Source of the DNA: Micromonospora coerulea
Lineage (GTDB): Bacteria; Actinomycetota; Actinomycetes; Mycobacteriales; Micromonosporaceae
Reading direction: 5' to 3'
Assembly: GCF_016598485.1 (NCBI RefSeq)
Contig: NZ_JAEMUW010000008.1
Span: 165,095 to 229,094 of the forward strand
Length of the DNA: 64,000 nucleotides
A model generated the notes under the pieces. It saw nothing but the letters and a program-made list of their open reading frames with translations. It did no database searches and had not been told where the DNA came from. The translations under genes were made by a program, and so were the position numbers. Below, in pieces: positions 48,499-57,945 of the stretch (positions are counted from its first letter, which is position 1; each line of letters opens with the position of its first letter).

Positions 48499-49010
48499 GC
48501 GGTGACCGCGGCCCGGTTGCCGCAGCCGGCGTCGCAGAACCGGCGGGACCGGTTCTTCGAGAGGTCCACCAGCACGTTGTCGCAGTCGGGATGGTCGCAG
48601 GTGCGCAGCCGGCTCAGCTCGCCCGTGCGGACCAGGTCGGCCAGGGCCATCGCCGCCTCGACCGCCATCCGGGTGGCCAGCGGCGCGTCGCGCGGCACCG
48701 CGTGCAGGTGGTACGGCTCGTCGTCGTGCCGGATCAGCTGCGGCAGCGCGGCCGACTCCCGGAGCAGCCCGTTGACGATGGTGACGACCTCGTCCTCGTC
48801 GGCGTACCAGACCCGCCGCAACCGGGGCCGCAGCTCCCGTACCGACGTCAGCTCCGCTTCGGTCCGCTCGTGCCGGCCGGTCCAGCCGTGGGCGGTGAAG
48901 AACTCCGCCAGGGCGGTCACGTCGGGCAGGCCCTCGCCGTCGCGGCCGGCGGTGTTGACGAGCGCGGCGGCGGCGATCAACGAGCAGTCGGTGTCATGAG
49001 CGAAGAGCAA
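48465..49010 (-). CDS. ABATE-CGNR zinc-finger regulator
   Basis: A 181-residue protein with an N-terminal ABATE domain (about 8-110) and a C-terminal CGNR zinc finger (CDHPDCDNVLVDLSKNRSRRFC, given here as CDHPDC and RRFCDAGCGNR, about 135-165). This is a stress-responsive regulator type. TTG 49010 is the likely start, with GGAG five bases upstream. It is divergent from an EamA exporter gene, and repeats of GTCATGAG in and near the shared region suggest it controls both. Confidence 0.87.
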   Translation of the reverse strand: MLFAHDTDCSLIAAAALVNTAGRDGEGLPDVTALAEFFTAHGWTGRHERTEAELTSVRELRPRLRRVWYADEDEVVTIVNGLLRESAALPQLIRHDDEPYHLHAVPRDAPLATRMAVEAAMALADLVRTGELSRLRTCDHPDCDNVLVDLSKNRSRRFCDAGCGNRAAVTAYRARKAAARP

Positions 49011-49070
49011 CTTGACTCCTGTCGGGGTGCCGGCCTAACGTCATGAGCATAGCCCCGATTGACTCATGAC
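48993..49070. promoter_or_regulatory. three GTCATGAG boxes between the CGNR regulator and EamA exporter genes
   Basis: GTCATGAG at 48993-49000 and 49040-49047 (direct copies) and its inverse CTCATGAC at 49063-49070. The last two form an 8-bp inverted repeat with a 15-bp spacer in the divergent region, a probable operator. The first copy lies in the first codons of the regulator gene. Confidence 0.6.
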
Positions 49071-49095
49071 AGGTACCGGACCAAGGAGCGTACCG

Positions 49096-50064
49096 ATGCG
49101 TGAACGGCCTGGTGTGGGCCTCGGCCTTGCCCTGGTCTCCGCCCTCACCTTCGCCACCTCGGGCACCTTCGCCCGGCCGCTGATCACCGGCGAGTGGTCC
49201 GCCGAGGCCGTGGTGGTGGCCCGGGTCGGCATCGCCGCGCTGGTGCTGGCGGTGCCGGCCGTGCTGGCACTGCGGGGCCGCTGGCACGTGCTGCGCCGCA
49301 ACGCCGCCACGGTCGGCGTCTTCGGCCTGCTCGGGGTGGCCCTCGCCCAGGCCTGCTTCTTCAACGCCGTCCGCTACCTGCCGGTCGGGGTCGCGCTGCT
49401 GCTGGAGTATCTCGGCATCGTCCTCGTGGTCGGCTGGATGTGGCTGGTCCACGGGCAGCGACCCCGCGCGCTCACCGTGGCCGGATCGGTGACCGCCCTG
49501 TGCGGGCTGGTGTTCGTGCTGGACCTGACCGGCGCCACCCGCCTCGATCCGGTCGGCGTCCTCTGGGGCCTGGGCGCGGGGGTCGGGCTGGCCGGCTACT
49601 TCGTGATCGCCGGCCGGGTCGACGCCGGCCTCCCCTCGGTGGTGATGGCGAGCGGCGGGATGGCCGTCGGCGCCGCGATCCTGCTCCTGCTCGGCCTGAT
49701 CGGGGTGCTGCCACTGCGGGCCGGCCTCGCCGACGTCAGCTTCGCCGGGCACCGGATGAGCTGGCTGGTGCCGATCGTCGGGCTGTCGCTGATCGCGGCG
49801 GTGGTCGCGTACCTGACCGGCATCGCCGGCGCCCGGTTGCTCGGCGCCCGGTTGTCGTCGTTCGTCGGGCTGACCGAGGTGATGTTCGCGGTGCTGATCG
49901 CCTGGCTGGTCCTGGGCGAGCTGCCGACCCCCGTCCAACTGCTCGGCGGTGCGCTGATCGTCGCGGGCGTCGCCCTGGTCCGATTGGCCGAGCTGCGGGC
50001 CGCGCCGGAGCCGGCGCAGCCGGCCGGACCCGCGGCGGAGCCGGTCCTGACGAGCGACCGGTGA
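49096..50064 (+). CDS. EamA/DMT-family transporter
   Basis: A 322-residue integral membrane protein with ten predicted helices in two five-helix EamA halves (GLALVSALTFATSGTFARPL at the start and WGLGAGVGLAGYFVIAG in the second half). LLEYLGIVLVVGWMW and FVGLTEVMFAVLIAWLVLGELPT are typical drug/metabolite exporter segments. ATG 49096 has AAGGAG seven bases upstream and is preferred to ATG 49066. The GTG of the damaged HAD gene overlaps its stop. Substrate unknown; control by the adjacent CGNR regulator is likely. Confidence 0.9.
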   Translation: MRERPGVGLGLALVSALTFATSGTFARPLITGEWSAEAVVVARVGIAALVLAVPAVLALRGRWHVLRRNAATVGVFGLLGVALAQACFFNAVRYLPVGVALLLEYLGIVLVVGWMWLVHGQRPRALTVAGSVTALCGLVFVLDLTGATRLDPVGVLWGLGAGVGLAGYFVIAGRVDAGLPSVVMASGGMAVGAAILLLLGLIGVLPLRAGLADVSFAGHRMSWLVPIVGLSLIAAVVAYLTGIAGARLLGARLSSFVGLTEVMFAVLIAWLVLGELPTPVQLLGGALIVAGVALVRLAELRAAPEPAQPAGPAAEPVLTSDR

Positions 50065-50284
50065 GCGCACCGGTATCCGGTCCGGTGGCGACCGGTGCGC
50101 GACCGGCCGTCATGGCCACGGCCGTCGTCTTCGACGCCGACGAGACCCTGCTGGACCTGCGCCCGGCGGTCACCGCCGCGCTGGTGACCGTGACGGTGCG
50201 GCGCGGTCGCTGGCGGAACTGCCGGAGCTGGTCCAGCGGCTGGCCGTCGGCGCCGCGACCAGCCGGTCAGCCGCCACCCGTTGA
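50061..50284 (+). pseudogene. HAD hydrolase gene with internal deletion
   Basis: After GTG 50061 (overlapping the EamA stop) the frame gives VVFDADETLLDLRPAV, motif I of HAD phosphatases. Within about 25 codons the sense is lost. In the next frame, RSLAELPELVQRLAVGA up to TGA 50284 matches the usual HAD C-terminal end. The roughly 150 middle residues with motifs II-IV are missing. An internal deletion with a frame change explains this; it cannot be an active phosphatase. Confidence 0.6.
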
Positions 50285-50438
50285 GTCGATGACCGACCCC
50301 TGCCGGGCGGTGACACATCCTGTCCGTTCGGTGGCAGATGCTTGCCGAGCGGAAAGAAATCCGCGTTGACCACTGGCGGAATCCTCCCAGGTGAGATGTG
50401 ATGCGTAGCACGTCCCTCAACCCGAGAGGAAAGATGTG

Positions 50439-52118
50439 GTGAGCAGACGCTTCACCGTCGGTGCTGTCGCTACCGTGGCGGCGCTGGCGACCGTGCTGGC
50501 CGGACAGACCAGCATGGCCGGCGCCGCCCCGTCGACCACGACCCAGTACACGGTGGTCGCCGAGAAGGGCGTCTCGATCGACGCAGCCATCGCGGCGATC
50601 GAGGCCGCCGGCGGCACCGTCGTGTCCCGTACCGACAGCCTGGGCATGTTCCAGGTACGCAGCGACCGTTCGGACTTCGCCAGCCGGGCCGCCGCCGCCG
50701 ACGCCCTCGTCGGCGCCGCCCAGCAGAAGGCCATCGGCCGCGCGCCGAAGATTGACCGCGTCGAGCAGGAGAATCTGCTGGCGGACGCGCAAAGCAAGGG
50801 CGCCGGCGCCGCCTCCGGCACCAGCGCGACCGGCATGGACCCGCTCGACGACAAGCTCTGGGGCCTGTCGATGATCCACGCCGACCAGGCGCGGCAGACC
50901 GAGCCCGGCAAGCGCGGCGTGACTGTCGGCGTCCTGGACACCGGCCTCGACGCCAGCAACCCGGACCTCGCGGCCAACTTCAGCTGGTCGCTGTCGAAGA
51001 ACTTCGCCCCCGACCTGACCGACGTGGACGGTCCCTGCGAGGTGGCCGGCTGCCTCGACCCGGTCGGCACGGACGACGGCGGCCACGGCACGCACGTCGC
51101 CGGCACGATCGGCGCCGCCGCGAACGGCCTCGGCGTCTCCGGCGTCGCCCCGAACGTCACCCTGGTCGAGCTCAAGGGCGGGCAGGACTCCGGCTACTTC
51201 TTCCTGAACCCGGTGGTCAACGCCCTGGTGCACGCCGGGGACGCCGGGCTCGACGTCGTCAACATGTCGTTCTACGTCGACCCGTGGCTCTACAACTGCA
51301 CCGCCAACCCGGCCGACTCTCCCGAGGCGCAGGCCGAGCAGCAGGTCATCATCGAGGGCATGAACCGGGCGCTCAACTACGCGCACGACAAGGGCGTGAC
51401 GCTCGTCGGCGCGCTCGGCAACAACCACGAGGACCTCGGCAAGCCGCGGACGGACCTTTCCAGCCCGGACTACGGCGCGCCGGCATACCCCCGGCCGATC
51501 GACAACTCCAGCTGCTGGGACCTGCCAACGGAGGGCCCGCACGTGATCGGCGTGGCGGCGCTCGGCCCGTCGGGCAAGAAGTCGGACTTCTCCAACTACG
51601 GCGTCGAGCAGATCTCGGTGGCCGCCCCCGGCGGCTGGTTCCGGGACGGCTACGGCACGTCGTCGTACCGGACCGACGCGAACATGATCCTCTCGTCGTA
51701 CCCGAAGAAGGTCCTCCAGGAGGAGGGTTCGGTCGACAAGAACGGCAACGTCGTCGCTGCCGCCAAGGACTTCGTGTTCAAGGACTGCACCAAGGCCGGC
51801 CAGTGCGGCTACTACACCTACCTGCAGGGCACGTCCATGGCGTCGCCGCACGCCGCCGGCGTCGCCTCGCTGATCGTCAGCCGGTTCGGCGTGGCCGACC
51901 GAGTCAACGGCGGCCTGCGGATGGCCCCCGGCCAGGTGGAGAAGCAGCTCTACGCCACCGCCGCCGAGCACGCCTGCCCGGAGCCGCGGCTGCAGACGTA
52001 CACCAACGAGGGACGCTCGGCGGAGTTCGACGCGTACTGCGAGGGTGACGCGCAGTTCAACGGCTTCTACGGCTACGGGATCATCGACGCGAAAGCCGCG
52101 GTGACCACCCCCATGTGA
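50439..52118 (+). CDS. secreted subtilisin-like serine protease (S8)
   Basis: A 559-residue exported protease. A signal peptide (about 1-30, ending AGAA) and an inhibitor_I9-like propeptide (TQYTVVAEKGVSIDAAIAAIEAAGGTVV..., about 33-115) precede the catalytic domain with Asp167 (VLDTGLD), His216 (GGHGTHVAGT) and Ser466 (GTSMASPHAAG). The oxyanion Asn fits GALGNNHED. GTG 50439 is preferred over GTG 50436 by spacing from GAGAGGA. No C-terminal domain follows, so the enzyme is probably released into the medium. Confidence 0.95.
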   Translation: MSRRFTVGAVATVAALATVLAGQTSMAGAAPSTTTQYTVVAEKGVSIDAAIAAIEAAGGTVVSRTDSLGMFQVRSDRSDFASRAAAADALVGAAQQKAIGRAPKIDRVEQENLLADAQSKGAGAASGTSATGMDPLDDKLWGLSMIHADQARQTEPGKRGVTVGVLDTGLDASNPDLAANFSWSLSKNFAPDLTDVDGPCEVAGCLDPVGTDDGGHGTHVAGTIGAAANGLGVSGVAPNVTLVELKGGQDSGYFFLNPVVNALVHAGDAGLDVVNMSFYVDPWLYNCTANPADSPEAQAEQQVIIEGMNRALNYAHDKGVTLVGALGNNHEDLGKPRTDLSSPDYGAPAYPRPIDNSSCWDLPTEGPHVIGVAALGPSGKKSDFSNYGVEQISVAAPGGWFRDGYGTSSYRTDANMILSSYPKKVLQEEGSVDKNGNVVAAAKDFVFKDCTKAGQCGYYTYLQGTSMASPHAAGVASLIVSRFGVADRVNGGLRMAPGQVEKQLYATAAEHACPEPRLQTYTNEGRSAEFDAYCEGDAQFNGFYGYGIIDAKAAVTTPM

Positions 52119-52137
52119 CAGCCGGCAACACCGTGAC

Positions 52138-52168
52138 GGGCCCGGGCGATGTGTCGTCGCCCGGGCCC
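52138..52168 (+). terminator. hairpin terminator after the subtilase gene
   Basis: A perfect 12-bp stem GGGCCCGGGCGA / TCGCCCGGGCCC with a 7-base loop, followed by TTCCGTTCT, 19 bases after the stop. Confidence 0.82.
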
Positions 52169-52184
52169 TTCCGTTCTGATCAAC

Positions 52185-52243
52185 CCGATCTGCGGCATGT
52201 CGGGGCGGAACGCGCCCTGACACCGCGCCATGCCGCAAATCGG
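52185..52243. repeat. long inverted repeat between the subtilase and IclR genes
   Basis: CCGATCTGCGGCATG (52185-52199) and CATGCCGCAAATCGG (52229-52243) match as inverted copies at 14 of 15 positions, with 29 bp between. The position just after the iclR-type stop codon on the minus strand allows a terminator role, though the long loop and lack of a T-run make paired protein sites also possible. Confidence 0.45.
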
Positions 52244-52251
52244 TCACCCGC

Positions 52252-52899
52252 TCAGGAGAGGGCGGCGGCGATCGCGGTCGCGGCGGTGGTCACCTGGGCG
52301 CCGACCACGTCGACGTCGAGCGGCGCCAGCGACACCACCCCCACGCTCGCCTCCAGACCGGGGATGCCGAGCACCGGCGCGGCCACCCCGTACGCCCCGG
52401 ACTGCAACTCCCCGCTGGTGTTCACCGGGCCCGCGGCGCCGGTCCGCCCGGCCAGGATGGCCCGCCCCGCCGCCCCGCGTTCCAGCGGATGGCGGGACCC
52501 CGTCCGGTACGCCACGTGGAACGACGTCCAGCTCGGCTCCACCACCGCCACCGCGATGCCCTCGCCACCCTCTACCACGGTGAGGTGGGCGGTGGCGCCG
52601 GCCTGCTCGGCCAGCCGGCGCAGCGCGGGCAACGCCCCCTCGGCGAGCAGTGGCTGGGCCCGGCGGGCCAGGTGCAGCACGCCCAGCCCCAGTCGCAGCC
52701 GGCCGTCGCCGTCCCGGCGGAGCAGGGCGTGCGCGGTCAGCGCGCCGACCAGCCGGTAGACCGCGGCCCGCCCGATGCCCAGCCGGTTCGCCGCCTCGGT
52801 GACGGTCAGCCCGCCGGGTGCGTCGGCGACCAGGTGCAGCAGGCGCAGGCCCCGGTCGAGGGTCTGCGCGGTCTCTCCCGCCCGTGCCGCCGTGTCCAC
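52252..52899 (-). CDS. IclR-family transcription regulator
   Basis: A 215-residue regulator. The N-terminal winged helix ([42 protein letters not shown], about 13-53) and the C-terminal effector domain (about 85-210) are recognisable. The effector domain is shorter than usual (IclR proteins run about 250 residues). IclR proteins often sense aromatic or small acid metabolites. The target is unknown, and a link to the homogentisate genes is only a possibility. GTG 52899 has TACGCT seven bases upstream; divergent from cysS. Confidence 0.85.
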   Translation of the reverse strand: MDTAARAGETAQTLDRGLRLLHLVADAPGGLTVTEAANRLGIGRAAVYRLVGALTAHALLRRDGDGRLRLGLGVLHLARRAQPLLAEGALPALRRLAEQAGATAHLTVVEGGEGIAVAVVEPSWTSFHVAYRTGSRHPLERGAAGRAILAGRTGAAGPVNTSGELQSGAYGVAAPVLGIPGLEASVGVVSLAPLDVDVVGAQVTTAATAIAAALS

Positions 52900-52950
52900 A
52901 GCACGCAGCGTACGACCCGGCTCCGCCCAACCTGGAATAGCACGGACGGC

Positions 52951-52962
52951 TACCCTTGTACG
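52951..52962 (+). promoter_or_regulatory. leaderless -10 box for cysS
   Basis: TACCCT (52951-52956), six bases, then GTG 52963. Confidence 0.55.
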
Positions 52963-54378
52963 GTGACGCTACGCCTGTATGACACCGCCACCCGATCGGT
53001 GCGGGACTTCGTCCCGCGGGAAGCCGGCAAGGTGGGGGTCTACCTGTGTGGTCTCACCCTCCAGGCCCCGCCGCACATCGGCCACCTTCGCTCCGGCGTC
53101 AACTACGACGTGCTGCGCCGCTGGCTGCTCGCCGCCGGCTTCGAGGTCACCTTCATCCGCAACGTCACCGACATCGACGACAAGATCCTGGTCAGGGCGA
53201 TCGATCAGGGCCGCCCCTTCTGGTCCATCGCGTACGTCAACGAGTTGATCCTCGCCGAGGCGTACCGGGCGCTCAACGTGCTACCGCCGACCTACGAGCC
53301 GCGCGCCACCGGGCACATCCCCGAGATGCACCAGCTGATCGCCCGGTTGATCGAGACCGGTCACGCGTACCCGGCGACCGACGGCTCCGGCGACGTCTAC
53401 TTCGACGTGGCCTCCTGGCCGGCGTACGGGTCGCTGTCCGGGCAGTCGCCGGAGGACATGCAGTCCGCCGGGGACGCGCCGGAGCGGGGCAAGCGCGACC
53501 CGCGCGACTTCGCCCTGTGGAAGGGCGCCAAGCCGGAGGAGCCGGCCGACGCCTACTGGCCGTCGCCGTGGGGCCGGGGCCGCCCTGGCTGGCACATCGA
53601 GTGCTCGGCGATGTGCTGGCGTTACCTGGGCGCCGAGTTCGACATCCACGGCGGCGGGCTGGACCTGACCTTCCCGCACCACGAGAACGAAATCGCCCAG
53701 TCCCAGGCGGCCGATCTGCCGTTCGCCCGGTACTGGGTGCACCACGGGCTGCTCAGCATCGGCGGCGCCAAGATGGGCAAGTCGCTGGGCAACGCCCTCG
53801 ACCTCGACTACGTCGCGGCGCTGGGCGTCCGCCCGGTGGAGCTGCGCTACTACTACGCCGCGGCGCACTACCGGTCCCGCATCGACTACTCAGAGGACGC
53901 GCTGCGCGAGGCCGCCGTCGCGTACCGGCGGATCGAGGGCTTCGTGCAGCGGGCGGCCGAGCGGGTCGGTGGCGGCCAGCTCGGGGCACTGCCCGCCGGC
54001 TTCACGGCGGCGATGGACGACGACCTCAACACCTCGGCCGCCCTGGCCGTGCTGCACGAGGTGATTCGGGACGGCAACACCGCGCTGACCGCCGGCGACG
54101 ATGTGACCGTCCGCACGACCCTGGCCGCCGCCCGGGCGATGCTGGATATCCTTGGTGTCGACCCCCTGGACCCGGCCTGGACCGGCGGCGGCCGTACAGA
54201 CGACCTGCGCGGCGTGGTGGACTCCCTGATCGCGCTCGCCCTCGAGCAGCGCGCCCAGGCTCGCAGCCGCAAGGACTGGGCCGCCGCGGACGCCGTACGT
54301 GACCAGCTCAAGCAGGCCGGGGTGGTGGTCGAGGACACCCCGCAGGGCCCCCGTTGGACTATTGGAGAGCAGGACTGA
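52963..54378 (+). CDS. cysS: cysteinyl-tRNA synthetase
   Basis: A 471-residue class I synthetase that charges tRNA-Cys. HIGH is at 38-41 and the KMSKS equivalent KMGKS at 270-274. The zinc ligands fit [16 protein letters not shown] and FPHHENE. The C-terminal DALR-like and anticodon helices are complete. It lacks the mycothiol-ligase (MshC) features as far as motif reading allows: the tail [10 protein letters not shown] is typical of CysS. GTG 52963 is supported by a -10 box six bases upstream. The stop overlaps the rlmB ATG. Confidence 0.94.
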   Translation: MTLRLYDTATRSVRDFVPREAGKVGVYLCGLTLQAPPHIGHLRSGVNYDVLRRWLLAAGFEVTFIRNVTDIDDKILVRAIDQGRPFWSIAYVNELILAEAYRALNVLPPTYEPRATGHIPEMHQLIARLIETGHAYPATDGSGDVYFDVASWPAYGSLSGQSPEDMQSAGDAPERGKRDPRDFALWKGAKPEEPADAYWPSPWGRGRPGWHIECSAMCWRYLGAEFDIHGGGLDLTFPHHENEIAQSQAADLPFARYWVHHGLLSIGGAKMGKSLGNALDLDYVAALGVRPVELRYYYAAAHYRSRIDYSEDALREAAVAYRRIEGFVQRAAERVGGGQLGALPAGFTAAMDDDLNTSAALAVLHEVIRDGNTALTAGDDVTVRTTLAAARAMLDILGVDPLDPAWTGGGRTDDLRGVVDSLIALALEQRAQARSRKDWAAADAVRDQLKQAGVVVEDTPQGPRWTIGEQD

Positions 54379-55508
54379 TGGCCGGCAACTCGCAGCGCCG
54401 TGGCCGGCGTCTGACCCCGAAGCAGGGGGCCCCGAAGGGCACCGGCGGCAAGGGCAAGGACGCCCTCGCGGGCCGGGGCAGGACCCTGCCCGCCGACGAG
54501 CGGCCCTGGCACAAGGCGTACTCGGGCACCGAGAAGCTGCCCCAGCGGACCGCCTGGAAGCAGGACAAGGAGCGCCGCGCGGCGGCCGAGGAGGGGCGCG
54601 CCCCGAAGATCGGACAGCCGGGCAGCAAGGACACCACCTGGGGCAGGGGCGGTGGCCGGGGCGTGCCGGCGGGCCGTGGCGGCGCCGGCGGTCGGGGCGG
54701 CAAGCCCGGCGGCCGATCCGGCCCGCGGGTCGCCCCGGGCCGCAAGTCCACCCCGGCCAAGGACACCCCGGAGCTGCTGGTCGGCCGCAACCCGGTGCTG
54801 GAGTCGCTGCGCACCCAGGTGCCGGCGACCGCCCTGTACACCGCCCAGGGCATCGACATGGATGACCGGATCAACGAGATCATCCGGACCGCCGCCGACC
54901 GGGGCATCGCCATCCTGGAGATCAGCCGCGCCGAGCTGGACCGGATGACCGGTGGGGTGCTGCACCAGGGCGTCGGCCTCCAGGTGCCGCCGTTCGCGTA
55001 CGAGCCGTTCGAGGACATGATGGCGGCCGCGCTGGAGCAGCCCGCCCCGCTGCTGGTCGCGCTGGACGGCGTCACCGACCCGCGCAACCTCGGCGCGGTG
55101 ATCCGGTCCGCCGCCGCGTTCGGCGCGCAGGGTGTGTTCGTACCCGAGCGGCGGGCCGCCGGGATCACCGCGACCGCCTGGCGGACCAGCGCCGGCGCGG
55201 CCGCGCGGGTGCCCGTCGGCCAGGTCACCAACCTGACCCGGGCGCTCAAGGCCTGCAAGGACGCCGGTTTCATGGTGGTCGGGCTGGACGCCGACGGCGA
55301 CACCGACCTGTACGACCTGGAGGCCGCGGTCGGCCCGCTGGTCGTGGTGGTCGGCTCCGAGGGGCGCGGGCTGTCCCGGCTGGTCGGGGAGACCTGCGAC
55401 CTGACGGTCAGCATCCCGATGATCTCCGACGTCGAGTCGCTCAACGCCAGCGTCGCCGCCGCGGTCACCCTCGCCGAGGTCGCCCGCCGCCGCGCGATGG
55501 AGCAGTAA
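54378..55508 (+). CDS. rlmB: 23S rRNA (guanosine-2'-O)-methyltransferase RlmB-like, SpoU family
   Basis: A 376-residue SPOUT methyltransferase for 2'-O-ribose methylation. The substrate-binding domain starts near 132 (ELLVGRNPVLESL). SpoU motifs are LDGVTDPRNLGAVIRSAAAFG (given here as DPRNLGAVIR), VVGSEGRGLSRL and ESLNASVAAAV. The first 130 residues are an added basic, Gly/Lys/Arg-rich segment (AGRGGAGGRGGKPGGR), probably RNA-binding and disordered, seen in many actinobacterial homologues. ATG overlaps the cysS stop (TGATG), and cysS-rlmB is a conserved pair. Confidence 0.92.
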   Translation: MAGNSQRRGRRLTPKQGAPKGTGGKGKDALAGRGRTLPADERPWHKAYSGTEKLPQRTAWKQDKERRAAAEEGRAPKIGQPGSKDTTWGRGGGRGVPAGRGGAGGRGGKPGGRSGPRVAPGRKSTPAKDTPELLVGRNPVLESLRTQVPATALYTAQGIDMDDRINEIIRTAADRGIAILEISRAELDRMTGGVLHQGVGLQVPPFAYEPFEDMMAAALEQPAPLLVALDGVTDPRNLGAVIRSAAAFGAQGVFVPERRAAGITATAWRTSAGAAARVPVGQVTNLTRALKACKDAGFMVVGLDADGDTDLYDLEAAVGPLVVVVGSEGRGLSRLVGETCDLTVSIPMISDVESLNASVAAAVTLAEVARRRAMEQ

Positions 55509-55522
55509 GCCGGAGGAAAACG

Positions 55523-55564
55523 GGCCCCCGCCCTGCCGCGTTCGCGGCGGTGGCGGGGGCCTTT
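55523..55564 (+). terminator. hairpin terminator after rlmB
   Basis: GGCCCCCGCC (55523-55532) pairs with GGCGGGGGCC (55552-55561) around an inner GCCGC-rich stem, followed by TTT. It also fits the end of the convergent membrane-protein gene (stop at 55573). Confidence 0.82.
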
Positions 55565-55572
55565 CCGCGTTG

Positions 55573-56166
55573 CTAGATCTGGTGGGTCCAGGCCACGAAG
55601 AGCAGCGCCCCGGCGAGCGTGATCAGCAGCGTGACCGGGATCAGCCAGGGCGCGGGCCGCACCCCGTCCAGGCTGCGGGTCAGGCGTTGGTGCACGGCGG
55701 CGATCCCGACCAGCGCGACCAGGCCGGCGGCGGCCATCGGCAGCCCGACCAGGAAGTGCGCCAGCCATGCGCCGGCCCGGGTCGGGCCACCCCACGAGTT
55801 CGTGTACGGACCGGGGTCGACCAGGCCGTACAGGACGCCACGCAGCACGATCAGCATTTCGACGCCGAGCGGCACCAGGGCCGTGACGCCGAGCAGCAGG
55901 CTCAGCACCGCGTGCCCGACGATCGCGACCGGGCCGGGACGCCGTCGGGGGTCGGCGACCGGCGGTGCCCCGAGCAGCCCGGTGCGCAGGGCCCGCCAGC
56001 GTGCGGCGGCGGCGCCGGACCGGCCGAGCGGCGCGGCGAGCAACGCGATGAGCGCGAGCGGGATCAGCGCCGCGCAGTACGCCAGGCTGCGACCGGCCAG
56101 GCGGGCCGTCCGGTACGACCGGGAACGCGGACGCGGTGCGGAAGGGCGGGTGGCGGCGTCGATCAT
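55573..56166 (-). CDS. four-helix membrane protein of unknown function
   Basis: A 197-residue protein with four hydrophobic segments (about 28-47, 80-105, 135-155, 172-193) and an Arg-rich N-terminus. The spacing and the GPTRAGAWLAHFLVGLPMAAAG segment resemble the sensor-like membrane module found in some actinobacterial histidine kinases, but no kinase follows. ATG 56166 follows GGAG. Function is not known. Confidence 0.7.
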   Translation of the reverse strand: MIDAATRPSAPRPRSRSYRTARLAGRSLAYCAALIPLALIALLAAPLGRSGAAAARWRALRTGLLGAPPVADPRRRPGPVAIVGHAVLSLLLGVTALVPLGVEMLIVLRGVLYGLVDPGPYTNSWGGPTRAGAWLAHFLVGLPMAAAGLVALVGIAAVHQRLTRSLDGVRPAPWLIPVTLLITLAGALLFVAWTHQI

Positions 56167-56290
56167 GGCAGCTCCTCGGTTTGGGACGGTGCCGTGACGC
56201 TACGAGCGAAAAGCGCCGCACCGGATCAACCCACGGAGCCATTGCCGCCCCGCTACCCAGGTATCAGGTGCCGATGGTGGTACGACAGGA

Positions 56291-56322
56291 AAGGGGCGGC
56301 CCGCCGAAGCGGACCGCCCCTT
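56291..56322 (-). terminator. hairpin terminator of the ABC ATPase gene
   Basis: AAGGGGCGG-c-CCGC / GCGG-a-CCGCCCCTT with a 4-base loop (13 pairs). On the minus strand it follows the ATPase stop by about 15 bases and ends in TTCC. Confidence 0.75.
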
Positions 56323-56337
56323 CCGGTGCGTCGTACG

Positions 56338-57429
<1,092 letters not shown>

Positions 57430-57432
57430 GGT

Positions 57433-57442
57433 GAAGCGCTTC
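57433..57442. promoter_or_regulatory. LacI-type operator-like palindrome at the ABC ATPase start
   Basis: GAAGCGCTTC is a perfect 10-bp palindrome with central GCGC, the usual core of LacI-family sugar-repressor sites. It overlaps the AAAGGAAG ribosome binding site of the ATPase gene, so a bound repressor could block expression. Confidence 0.45.
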
Positions 57443-57710
57443 CTTTCACCGGCAGGAACGTGCCGGACGATCCGAGTGAAGGAGCGACCGGCACCGTGCG
57501 GTGCCGGCCTGCGGGCGTCGCCCGGGCAGCCGAGGCCAGCCGGAGTGTCGTCCGTGTCACTGCACGGTAAACGCCTTTTCCGACCCTGCCAAGACGAGGG
57601 GGCACGGGGTGGGACGGAGCGCATAGGCATTTCGGTCAGTCGGGCACGGGCGGGCATCAATCCGCCGGGTCCAGGCGCGGCAGGTGGCGTCGATCCGTCG
57701 GTGTCGGGGT

Positions 57711-57757
57711 CGGGAAATTGACGTTTCCCGTGCTCGGGACGCCTGCCGAGCGGGAAA
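57711..57757. promoter_or_regulatory. CGGGAAA inverted and direct repeats upstream of tRNA-Thr
   Basis: CGGGAAA (57711-57717) and its inverse TTTCCCG (57724-57730) flank TTGACG; a third CGGGAAA is at 57751-57757. That third copy starts where the -35 of the tRNA promoter should lie (17 bp before TATGCT). Confidence 0.4.
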
Positions 57758-57773
57758 ACCGGACGCCGGTCGC

Positions 57774-57779
57774 TATGCT
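57774..57779 (+). promoter_or_regulatory. -10 box of the tRNA-Thr gene
   Basis: TATGCT, 16 bases before the mature 5' end of the tRNA. No good -35 sequence is seen. Confidence 0.45.
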
Positions 57780-57795
57780 GACGAAGGCACCGCTC

Positions 57796-57872
57796 GCCCC
57801 TGTAGCTCAGCTGGCCAGAGCACTCGCCTTGTAAGCGAGATGTCGCCGGTTCGATCCCGGCCGGGGGCTCCA
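57796..57872 (+). tRNA. tRNA-Thr (anticodon TGT)
   Basis: A full cloverleaf can be drawn: acceptor GCCCCTG (57796-57802) pairing with 57862-57868 (one G-U), anticodon stem CTCGC/GCGAG with loop CTTGTAA, anticodon TGT at 57830-57832, and T-arm GCCGG-TTCGATC-CCGGC. Discriminator T57869 is followed by an encoded CCA (57870-57872). The gene remains complete although an integrative element begins at its 3' end, as is usual when the attachment site regenerates the tRNA. Confidence 0.95.
57841..57872. other. inferred attL core (tRNA-Thr 3' end)
   Basis: The int gene stops 73 bp away and reads toward the tRNA. In AICEs the att core is the T-arm to 3' end of the tRNA gene. No second copy of this segment was found up to 64000, so the other att site is outside the window and the core length is not measured. 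Confidence 0.55.
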
Positions 57873-57945
57873 ATTCCACCAGGCAGTTTCCACCGGGCGC
57901 TGCCGCGCGTTGGCCGGTTGACAGCAACGCTGACAGCAACCGGGG

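Larger units (their letters stand above)
57430..57795. other. 366-bp gap between the ABC ATPase and tRNA-Thr
   Basis: It holds a LacI-type palindrome (57433-57442), three CGGGAAA boxes (57711-57757) and a tRNA -10 box (57774-57779). No gene was recognised. Confidence 0.55.

Noticed and set aside
49066..49095. Earlier ATG for the EamA transporter
   Set aside because: It lies in the operator repeats and has no ribosome binding site; ATG 49096 has AAGGAG at good spacing.
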